Source: Bigelowiella natans CCMP2755 (taxonomy: Eukaryota > Cercozoa > Chlorarachniophyceae). Taken from it: a stretch of DNA of 30,966 nt. Below the pieces are notes generated by a model. The model searched no databases. It was given only the letters and a program-made list of their open reading frames with translations, and was not told the origin of the DNA. Each line of letters begins with the position of its first letter. Within the stretch, counting starts at the first letter, position 1. Shown piece by piece: positions 13,008 through 21,975 of the stretch. Both the position numbers and the translations under genes were made by a program. The stretch covers positions 1 to 30,966 of the forward strand of contig ADNK01003005.1 of NCBI GenBank assembly GCA_000320545.1, in the 5' to 3' direction.

Positions 13008-13906
13008 TGTAGGCGACGTAATAGTAGTAGTAGTAGAAGCAGTGGTAGTTGTAGTAGCAGTTGTAGTAGTAGTAGTAGTTGTAGTATGTGTGAAAATGTG
13101 GTCAATAAGGCTCTCCCCTTGGTCCGCCGATTTGACATTGTAAATCAGTTTGAGCGCGATTTGGATGATAGCGAGGATCAATGCATACGCGTCCTTTAAT
13201 TGTTAAGAATTTGGGTCATAGTACTAAAACATATTTTCTCCTATCCTCCTCACCCCCTTCCCCACCCTCCTTTCGTTCTCCTTTCTGTCGGCCTCTCTCT
13301 TGCTTCTCCGTCTCGCCTTCTTCTTCTCCTCTTCCTTCTGCTTCATCGAATCGCTCTGTGCGCGCTGCCGTTGGTTCCCCGAGAGCAGGTTCTCCGCATT
13401 CTTGACGACGATTTCCTCGACTCACGACCTGCGGGGTTCCAAGGCGCCACAGCCGCCGGGAAGGACCTCGCGGAAGAGGGCAGAAACGAAGCCAGAGCTG
13501 CACCTCGGTTGTCAGGATTCGGGGGGGGGTACGGAGGTGCTCCCGCCAACCGCCGCTACGCTACCCAAACAGACCGCCCAAGCTTTCGATCGCAAAGCGC
13601 GCATGATCAGGGGGGGTCATCGTTGGCTGAAGGAAGGTAACTGAAAGAAAGTGCTGCGGAGCATTGTTTGTGCCCGAATTCACTATATATGCACGCGTGC
13701 AAAACCGCCAACTTACATCGTTTTTTGGAAATGCCTTTCCAGAGGCGACCCGCCTTCCATCCCTCGGCAAGCTTGGGGAGGGGACAGTAGCCTAGGGGGC
13801 GGAGGAGGAGGAGGAGGAGGAGAAGGAGGAGCACCGTCGCTCTACAGCAATCCGATTGGTCTATTTCATTGCTTCTTCAACCCATATCTGCTGTCCTGAT
13901 ATGCTG

Positions 13907-13950
<44 letters not shown>

Positions 13951-14561
13951 AATGTTTGGTCAATAGGAGTCATCGATACGGCCCTTGTGGGACGCTTGAG
14001 CCAGGCAGCCTACGCGCAAGGTTGTTGTTGCTGTTGTTGTTGTTATGGCTTTGAAATTGCTGTATCGGCGATATACGTATTTGTCGTGTTATGCTTGGCG
14101 AATTGGATCTCCTTTCATGCATTTTTATTCAATATCCACGACTCCAACGGCAGGAATGTCGCTGCTATCGGTATTCAGACGCCTCTCTTCACAAGGAAAG
14201 TATATCACGAAGGAAAGGTAAGCCACTCGTGTAATTGCAGAGATATTAAAACCCAAACACATTTTTACACCAAATGTCCATATGATGTCGATCAATATTG
14301 ACGCATGCTTCTTTTCAGTTTTGCAAGTCGATGCCGCACGATCGACGTAACAATCCCTCCGAGCCAAGTGGAGGCGATATACGCTAAATATGCAACGCAG
14401 GTAGCTTATGACCTCATATATAATCTATATTCATTGCTTTAGCCAAACACTATAAAAAAACACATCTCTTGGCAGTAAATCTAATTTCTTGCTACTTTTA
14501 TTTGTAGTCCGGGCTCGGATTCTCACAGTTTGTGAAATTGCTCGGGGAAGCTGAAAAATGA
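9003..14561 (+). CDS. Gly/Ser/Tyr/Arg-rich protein with C-terminal degenerate EF-hand-like region, 18 exons
   Basis: Function is not recognised. Exons: 9003-9182, 9286-9613, 9827 to about 10131, 10279-10338, 10576-10801, 11086-11181, 11440-11594, 11710-11788, 12079-12156 (or from 11947), 12334-12506, 12835-12954, 13110-13190, 13389-13636, 13743-13858, 13967-14020, 14154-14217, 14319-14400 and 14508-14561. The phases close to 833 codons. The first two thirds are low-complexity and disordered-looking, rich in Gly, Ser, Tyr, Arg and Asp (RRQSSYRDD, GGGPSYYSSQQ, GGSYYGSSSS). After this come amphipathic helices (VYPEVAAALYAAIDVDEAKN, FDIVNQFERDLDDSED). The C-terminus looks like a pair of worn EF-hands (FRRLSSQGKYITKERSF and YAKYATQSGLGFSQFVKLL); both loops lack the usual acidic ligands, so calcium binding is doubtful. 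The start is uncertain: the frame is open upstream to 8634. The 3' end of exon 3 and the exon 9 acceptor are the weakest borders. Confidence 0.75.
9659..9693. repeat. (TG)n in an EF-hand-like gene intron
   Basis: A pure TG tract about 45 bases after the donor at 9614. Confidence 0.9.
10351..10573. repeat. (GAT)n and (TA)n within one intron
   Basis: GAT triplets 10351-10383 begin about a dozen bases after the donor at 10339. TA 10539-10573 ends immediately before the acceptor at 10576, leaving the TA tract in the position of the polypyrimidine tract. Confidence 0.9.
11022..11057. repeat. (TA)n in an EF-hand-like gene intron
   Basis: A TA tract ending about 30 bases before the acceptor at 11086. 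Confidence 0.9.
11268..11314. repeat. Compound (GC)n(AC)n alternating purine-pyrimidine tract
   Basis: GC dinucleotides 11268-11286 run into AC dinucleotides to 11314, 47 bp of uninterrupted purine-pyrimidine alternation in the intron 11182-11439. Such tracts are the classical candidates for Z-form DNA. Confidence 0.9.
12426..12648. repeat. Coding CAG run, intronic TAC/GTA inverted triplets and (TG)n
   Basis: CAG-type triplets 12426-12451 code a Ser run in exon 10. The intron that follows begins with TAG/CTA triplets (12509-12577), which include a self-complementary section, then TG 12620-12648. Confidence 0.85.
12971..13087. repeat. (CAG)n followed by (GTA)n
   Basis: CAG at 12971-13003 and GTA-type triplets to 13087 fill most of the intron 12955-13109. 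One frame is open through both (Ala then Val runs), so retention would not truncate the protein at once. Confidence 0.8.
13799..13947. repeat. Coding (GGA)n and intronic (TA)n
   Basis: GGA triplets 13799-13833 code a Gly run in exon 14. TA 13910-13947 lies in the next intron, about 20 bases before the acceptor at 13967. Confidence 0.85.
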
Positions 14562-15314
14562 GTAAAATGTTATCAGTACCAGGCTAGCAAGCTAGCAAGG
14601 CTAGCTAGCTAGAAGGCCAAAAGTGGACTGTAGTCTAGAAGTGTAGTCTATAAAGTATAGTAGCACATCTAGATACAAAAGCATATAATTTGAATTGTAG
14701 ACAAGAAAATGCTTTTGTTCTGTGTTTCTCTAAGTTCAATTAAAGTTTTCCTTAAAAATTCGTTCGATTCTCAATTGCTTACCACTAGACTAGCAGCTAG
14801 CTAGATCTAGAGCTAGCACATCTAGACATCGCAGCAGTTGCTAGTTGGTACGCACGCTGAACTAGCTAGCTAGCTAGCTAGTGAAGTGAGTGGGACGTCT
14901 TATCATCTAAGACGTGTGCCTGCAGCATTCTAGCATTGCTTGCTAGCTAGCTTCTAGCTAGATTGCTAGATTGTGCATTCATTTTGGAGGTGGCTCGGGT
15001 GTTGTTACGACCTCTTAGACTTGAAATGTAGCGATCACTAGCGCATCTAATGCTATCATTGCTGTACATGGCTGGATGGCGGTTCGCTCTGATTTTGTTT
15101 CGCTACACGCATGTGCGCATAAAAGCTAATGCGTACTCGTTACACTCCAGCACTTCTCATAATGGAATTTAGATATGCATGCTGTGTCTGCCTATTATTT
15201 ATACTCTGAGCAAACATGCACAGGCTATGAAACCCTAGAACTTTGCTACGCAGGTCCCGGTGGCGGGTGCAATCCACCTTCGCCAAGCAGGTGGTATCAA
15301 GGCAATGGGCATTT
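14562..15314. other. Convergent intergenic spacer rich in CTAG/GCTAGC motifs
   Basis: This spacer lies between the 3' ends of two converging genes. It is dense in TAGC tetranucleotides at 14581-14614, 14788-14820, 14861-14884 and 14938-14966, often as GCTAGC or CTAG palindromes. I see no coding region and no tRNA or rRNA. Confidence 0.6.
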
Positions 15315-17915
15315 TTATCGCGCATGCCCTAATGACACCATTTCATTATGAAGATTGTCTTTAGCTCCACGGTTGGCTCAAATGCAATATTTCCATTACC
15401 CAGTTGCACATAGCCAGGTGATATTGGTCCATCATCAAATATTTTGCTGAATAAAAAATGAAAATTTATATCATAAAGATTAAGGTCTCTCGAAGTTGGT
15501 GATTTAAATTGAAATGGAAAAACAGATACCCAACTGGCAAATACCTTGGTATGCCACCATGCTGGTTTGAAACTTTTAGTGCTTGGGGGTGATTCAGGTA
15601 GCTCATAGACAGGTCGATTACATGGATTTGGGTCCTTAGAAAAGTGATTGCAGGCGATGAAGGATATCAACAAAATATCCCGTTTCATGCGATACACTGA
15701 TTAGATATATATTTTTAATCACCGAGGTTGATTTGTTTATTACCAAGGTTCTCCCCCTATATGAAAATTTCTCCACTGGCGAGCTGCATCAAAACAATAT
15801 TAAGTACAACATCTTAAAGCTTCAGATTCCATTTACCCTGGATGATTTAAAGTTTCCACCTGACAAATGTCGAGAAACTAGTTAGCACAGATTACATCAA
15901 ATATTCATGCGACTCACCTGTGGAGCGCCTCCGGATTTCAAATGGCTTCCTTGATGCAGGTGCCTACGTGAGGAAGCCCGAGGCATTGCATCGCTTCTAA
16001 CTGGAGTAATCATCTTTTTGCTGAATCGTTCCTTTATCTCTTTTGATGGTTGATGTGGTGCAAAAACCTCCAAGATCATATGAATTATGAAGAATAAATT
16101 TAGGATTACTAGCTCGTTCTGTTCGATCATTACCTTACGACCTTGGATTTTATCAGTCCAAGAAGGAGCTTTTAAGATTTTTTTGGTGTACTTAATGCCT
16201 GTTTTAAAAAAAATGACTTACATAGTTCCAGGGAAAAGGGGAAACTACACATCGTTGTACTAATTTCTGGGCGATCCCAGGGTGCGGTCGCTTTTCCAAC
16301 TCTGTTTGTGTGGTAATTAGTACTCAAATATCATTTCAAAACTCTTGGTACCCGAATGCCATCTTCCCACGCATCGGTATTTCTTTTCTGCTACTTTTTT
16401 GCTGAGATAAGAACCAAATTAAATTGACTATTGATTTATGCTGTTTCATGCTACTTGTTTCACTTACCCCTATAACCTTTTTTCTATTTACTGATTCTTT
16501 GCGCATTGGTGCGGGAACTACTTTCCGTGACAGTTTTGTAACCCTTGTGTAATAATTCATCACAAACTTAGTCTGTCACGCAATCATTGTCAGTATGAGA
16601 AACCTCTCAGGTTTTTCCCATGGAGCGATCAAAACATGGCGCCCTGTAGTTTTTGATGGCCTTGCTGGTGTGTATGTTTTTGCAGAGTAGGTCTTAGCAG
16701 AGTAAGTCCTATTACGGGTTCCGGGTCCTTTGCGTCCAGAAGAACGAGATCTAGATTAATTATGAGCATTTAGAAACACGATTTTTTATTGAGATCGACG
16801 ACAATACTCGCTACTTGCTACCTTCTTACGGGTCTACGCACAGCTGAAAGTTTTTGCGATTGAGAGAGTCCTGTTCTTGCGCTTTTCGAACTTTTTATGC
16901 TTCTCTCATCACTTCTCTCATCACTTCGAATAGTTGTGGAAGGTGAAACATTCATATCCAATTTTTGTAGCAATGGCGTCAGACTTGTAGCAATGCTTTG
17001 CGGAATCTAATTAAATTATCATCACACTGGTACAAAACAAACCAAGTTGATATCACCCCTTGTTTTTTAAGATGTGAAGGGTTGATTGAGTCTATCCCTT
17101 TCCCGTCTATGTCAACCTGTGGGTGTGTAATTTGAGAAACATGGGGATAATTTCTTGAGAATAAACCTGTCCTAAGACGCTCAATATCTGTGTCTGGTAG
17201 CGCTTCACTGAATCCACGAGCTATCAGGATATTGTATAAGAATCAAAGGGTTTTTTTTTAATGGATGAACGACCTTTGGTCCTTGTTTTACTCCCAGAAG
17301 AAAATGCTGCTTGTCCTCCCCTTTCGCTCGACACTCCATACATTAATAATGTTATTTAGATTTACATAATCACAATCAATATTGATGAAAATACTTGTAA
17401 TTTCTTTAGCATTCCTCGTCGTTTTTTATGTCTTTCAAATCTAGCGTTTTGCTCAGCTAGTCTATGGATAAGCCAAATTTGGTCAACAAAATAGACTGTG
17501 ATGGAGCTCTAAATTACTTCTTTAGAATTTTGGTTTTCCTCTCCTCCTCCAGGCTATTACATGAATCTTGACGTTATCACTTTGAAAACTGAATGGCATC
17601 AAATCTAAATTACCGATTAGCTTTTCCCCTTTGGTTTCTATGTTTGTTTGCTTTTCCATTCTGACGAAAAATAACATCAGATTAACAGAAGAAATCTGGC
17701 AGTTTACTATTATGCATTGTTGATCCTCATCGCATAGATAGATTCTTAGACATGTCATTCATTACCTGTTTCGTGGATCTTTTTTTCACCTCAGAATTAT
17801 CCGGAAACTTACTCTTCATACTTGAAGTACTTTTTACAGAAGGCGGTCCATTTGGATTCTCTGTTGATGTAGGTTCAGAAGCATCAACCACAATGGCGAC
17901 CGGCGCGGCCATCAT
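15315..17915 (-). CDS. Basic protein with recurring Pro-Trp motifs, about 460 residues, about 18 exons
   Basis: I do not recognise a family. The first exon is 17915-17766 (50 codons, from MMAAPVAIVV). Further exons follow in phase near 17670, 17550, 17450, 17330, 17220, 17110, 17010-16810, 16750-16615, 16540-16470, 16400-16340, 16300-16265, 16200-16140, 16070-15915, 15870-15840, 15775-15735 and 15660-15550. The last two, near 15450-15410 and 15328-15315 (stop), are less sure. The N-terminal third is a charged helical stretch (RLEEERKTKILKK, LAEQNARFERHKKRRGMLKK), likely coiled coil. The middle is Ser/Arg-rich with a tandem SDERSDER and YSAKTYSAKTY. Downstream, a Pro-Trp motif recurs: APWEKPER, APWDRPEI, APSWTDKI and KPAWWHTK. 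Strong basic charge suggests binding to a polymer such as microtubules or nucleic acid, but that is inference. Introns are short and lack microsatellites. The join between the KPAWWHTK exon and the next is out of phase as drawn, so an exon is missing or misplaced there. Confidence 0.7.
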
Positions 17916-19565
17916 TGAAAACAGAGGAAAATTATTCTCTAGAAATCTTTAAGATTTAATAATTGTTCAAATAGAAATTTAATTTATACTTAAACGCACT
18001 GCACAAGCTACACAGGTCGGATCATGGAGGCAAAGGGGTCCCATTTTGCGCACAAATGGTCTGCAAAGTCATTTTGTAAACATTGAATTCAAAGTTCAAC
18101 GGTCTGGAAAATGCTGCTTGGCAATGTTGAAGCTTTGTCGCACCATCAAAAGGATCGGCGTTCATTTTTAAAATTTGGCGCGAAACCGCAAACCAAGCGT
18201 TTGCCTGCGAAACACTTTGTCTTGGGATCGATTCATTCATGAGGCCACGGGGGGAATCAGCGTGACCTGCAATCCTTTCAACCGCTCCTGTGGAAATGCA
18301 CAATTCATTCATTTGTTCACCCATTTTGGCGCTTTGTTGGAATGTCGATGTGAACTCGAACAAATCAATCAACCAGCCAATCAACAATCCGTTCCAGCGT
18401 TGTTGGAACGTGAAATGAACGTGAATTGACAATCACACTCGATCAAATGATCTGCGAAAGTTGGAACGTCGAAGTTGACGTGATTCGACCTGGTGGTGAA
18501 TGCTTGAGAGGGTCCAGTGCCTGAGAAAGGGTCTAGAGCTTCCAAGCAGCACAAACCTGCACCCCGCTAGCCTGCTAGCCTTTTGGATTGCCAAAACGAA
18601 TGTGAACCAACAAATCAATCAATCAATCAACCCAACGATCCAACGATTCTCGCTTTTCAAATGCACCACTGGCGCAACTTCGTGCACTTGTGGTTTCACG
18701 CATGCGCACTCATTGAGCTCAAATCAGTAAAAGTCTGCAAAAGTCAGGAAGAAAGGTTTCGCAAGCGCTCGCAGTCATCTCCATTCCCCGCCTACGAGCT
18801 CTTCCACACATTAGGATTGAAAAACGTCCAGTGTCTCGAGGCACCAACACCACTGCATGTCTTCCCCTTCCCTCTTATTCCCACCCCCAATGCTGCAAAT
18901 GAAAGCTATTTGAGAGTTGGAGAGCACCAGAGCTAGCAGAGGACATGCTTCCGGAGGCGGCCAGCTAGCCAGATCTAGAGATCGCCAAACGTCAAAGACA
19001 CACTGCAAAAAGGAGACGTTGAGTGAAAGGGAAAATGACGAGAGAGTGGTTGCAAGCAAGCTAATTAGGCAGCAGCAGCATCGCTTGGCCAACTCTTCAC
19101 GATGGAATCACGCAACACGAGCTAGCGAGGCTTGGAAGGTTCTATAATTGTTCATAGATTTTCCGGGTTTAACTTGGTTAGGCACAGCTTCATCAAACAC
19201 TGCTAAAACACAAGAACAACATGTTGCAAATCGGATCAAACTCTCGGTCTGAATATTTATGAATTCAATGTTTTGCAACATTTTCCCAATTTGCAGTTAA
19301 CCGCGAGGTTCCGTCTCAATGATTGATGTTCATTGCTGCTGTTTGCGTATGGATCTGCGTTGCAATTCTATGCCATTGATTGCACATACATGTCGTAGAT
19401 TGTCCACTCCAGCCACAACGTACGTACACTGATGTGCAATGCTACATGGAAGCACATACATGCTTGTGTATATGTCCTTTGTGTAGATGATATACTAGCT
19501 ATCAGGCTATACTGATAAAATTACTAATGATAAATATGTCTACATGCAGAAGATGTGTCGTTAGG
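17916..19565. other. Intergenic spacer, no supported gene
   Basis: This region lies upstream of the Pro-Trp gene and downstream of the ZNF511-like gene. Open frames at 18022-18432 (minus, 136 codons) and 18583-18936 (plus, 117 codons) lack domain or splice support. The region contains short inverted repeats (CGTTCCA at 18390-18396 against TGGAACG at 18404-18410), AATC tandem runs near 18362-18390 and 18613-18630, and GCTAGC-type motifs near 18565-18580, 18933-18970 and 19119-19125. The promoter of the minus-strand gene starting at 17915 should lie at its left edge. Confidence 0.5.
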
Positions 19566-20350
19566 CTATGTTCCCCAACCCCCCTCCTGGCCATGTTCAG
19601 CAGCCCCAAAACTAAAGACTGCTGGAACTCGTCTCGATTTCCCCGTGCTTCTCCCCAAGCGCGAAATCCCACGCCCAGTATGGCCGTGAACATTGCCACA
19701 GTTGTTTCTATCTTGATTAATCGATGTGCCTTTCGAAGTTCTTTCTTCGGAAGATGTCATGGTGGTCCTTGCACTATCATCATCATCTAAATCCATCTCT
19801 GCATTTCCTTGGGCAATAGTAACAGAGACATTGTCGCCGGTATGCCTGTTTTCGTACCTCTTATCGTCCATTTCCTGTCCAAAATACGAAATCAATTTAA
19901 TGCAATCCATCGATGTTTCAATAACCTAAATATCATGACTAAAAAATCAAATCAAATCAAATTCTCGTCGTATGTATGTCGCGTTACTCGATGGCACTTT
20001 TCACCCAACTCACAGTCTCTATTCATAAATTTCAACAAGCAATTGACCCATTCACTTCTAATTGTGCTCGAGGACGCTATGAATCTCGTCCCTTCCAACG
20101 ACGGAGAAACGCATTTCTTCCGGAGACTATAATTACAGCAAAAGCGTGGGAAAGCCCGAATTCAGAATTCAAAATCAACATATCTTTCTGGATGCTTCTA
20201 ACCTTCTTGGTTCGTCATATCTATAACTCACAGGGAACTTGTGGTGATGCGAAAGATGCTGACGTCTATTTGGTCTGAGGGGAGTAATTTGCACAACTGT
20301 ATTAGCATCATTTCATTCTGCTTGAATCAATATATTTGGAATTTATATTA

Positions 20351-20389
<39 letters not shown>

Positions 20390-21786
20390 ACTAGATTACA
20401 TTTTTATTGCACTTTAAATGTGTAGGGGCTACTGCATGATAGAAGCGACCTGCAAGCGAATTTCTGCCCACATCCTTCGACAAGGCATTCGAACTAAAAA
20501 AGGGATCAGATTATTGATTCTACAGCCTCGTGGAGGGTTGATCAAGTTTGCAGCGCATTTATCTCGTTGGGTTATTAAAAAAATGGCAATATTTTGAAGA
20601 CACTATCCGTATAGCAATTATTTTAATGTTTATGTTTCCGAATTTAATTTACAGTGAGGAGTAAGAATTTCATTTGTATAATTATGTGCTGTCGCTTCCT
20701 TCTTTCGTGTACGCACCATTTTCCTCCCCATGTCCACTTGTGCAAGGAAGAAGGCATCGTGTCGCTCTGAACCAAAAGGGACAATAACATCATTATAGGT
20801 AGAAAATACGGAAAATTCTTGCGTCCTACAACTCCAAGAATGGAAAATTCTTGATCACCAGAGATGTGAAGGCTGAGATATCGAGCGTTCGGAAAAGCCA
20901 GACCGCAACGCTCACACTATTTACGTATATTTTTGGTGAATGGGGATCCATTGTTGTGAAAATATTCTATCGAATAATTACCCTATGGCGATGAACAATT
21001 TCGTAATGGTCTTCAAATGCACGAAGGTTGTAGCAGACATACTTGCAACCAGCCTCTCGGCAGCGAATGCACTTATCACTTAGAACCAGTTATCGGATGG
21101 GGGGAAGGGGGGGGGCGAGGGATATGAATAAGTATTACTAAGATGAATGAAACAGATTTCGGAGTTCGTGAGGAAGTATCTCTTTCAATTGTGTTCGAAT
21201 TACTGCCCACGTTTCTATCCTCGCATTCATCAATCGCATCAGTTTTGGCATCTAGTGTTACACGCGACCCTGTTAGCTCTCCAACCCCCACCATTGAAAT
21301 ATCATCATTGGGAGGCTCTAAAAGCCATTGTTTTCCCATCAGCGCTCGCTCTGTGTCTCCTAAGAGAAAGAAGTCGGATTCTGCTGCGTACAACCTGGAA
21401 ACAGCATTGAAGGAGTCGTATCGAAAACCGCGCCAAACAAATCTCACATCGTAAAAAATATGGTAAAACTTAATACCTTCGAACACCGCCACTTTCTGTG
21501 CGCCTCCAGTGAACGTACTCCGTCGAGAGTTTGGTTTCGCTCGAGCAAGCATCGGCTTCCATTCGCAGGAGGAAGCTGTCGCCTCCCGGTTTGTTTTATC
21601 CGTCGGGAAAACAGCAGAATTATTAGGATGTTCGCCATGTTTTGCAGCATTTATCATAGACCTTCCACTCGATTTACACTGTCGCTCGGCAGGAAAATTC
21701 GGAATGAGACACATGTAGACACATTGCATAGCGCTGGGAAGATTTTCGTCTTTCTGGCTACAACACATCCGCAACACGCAACACAT
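19566..21786 (-). CDS. ZNF511-like: ZNF511-family C2H2 zinc-finger protein
   Basis: This is a predicted nuclear zinc-finger protein of the small, widely conserved ZNF511 family, whose molecular role is poorly defined. Exons: 21786-21139, 21071-20982, 20916-20859, 20766-20717, 20493-20450, 20274-20232, 20126-20076 and 19874-19566; phases close to 431 codons. Three fingers are in family order. The first is CREAGC then a Cys and HYEIVH. The second is CERCGLAFPNARYLSLHISE followed by RHDAFF (C-x2-C-x12-H-x4-H). The third is CLVEGCGQKF then RRQHLSHHH. The HD-aromatic linker, the CLVEGC signature and the FP...RF stretch after the last finger match the family. Introns split fingers 2 and 3. The first exon (216 codons) is longer than the N-terminus usual in the family and is not recognisable, so the true start may lie further in. 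The last exon adds an acidic run and a VPAVFSFG tail that resembles the family's C-terminal motif. Confidence 0.85.
20354..20386. repeat. (TA)n in a ZNF511-like intron
   Basis: A pure TA tract inside the intron between the CLVEGC exon and the final His-rich exon. It is the only long microsatellite in the minus-strand genes between 14.5 and 21.9 kb. Confidence 0.9.
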
Positions 21787-21975
21787 ATACTCGGTCGGTT
21801 AAAGCGTTTCTGAGAGTACAGTTTGGGATCCCTTTTCTAACGAAAATCAGGAAAATACGCTGTCGCATGTGAAAATTCAGTGCATTTTGAAATGCTGAAA
21901 TGCTAGGTTTTATATCTTCGATCTATCCACATCGATGCACGATGAACGGGGGCGGCCATCTAACAGGACCTCCCC
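21787..21975. promoter_or_regulatory. Short bidirectional promoter region between two C2H2 genes
   Basis: Only 189 bp separate the assigned start codons of the ZNF511-like gene (minus) and the zinc-finger/membrane gene (plus). Both promoters must sit here or overlap the 5' ends of the genes. No TATA box can be assigned with confidence. If the ZNF511-like start is further in, the interval is longer. Confidence 0.45.

Noticed and set aside
14562-15314. GCTAGC-rich spacer considered as a transposon end
   Set aside because: No terminal inverted repeats, target-site duplication or transposase frame is visible.
18022-18432. Open frame of 136 codons on the minus strand
   Set aside because: No recognisable domain, no splice partners, and its sequence follows short direct and inverted repeats of the spacer.
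18583-18936. Open frame of 117 codons on the plus strand
   Set aside because: Begins in AATC tandem repeats, has no domain, and no splice site joins it to a neighbour.
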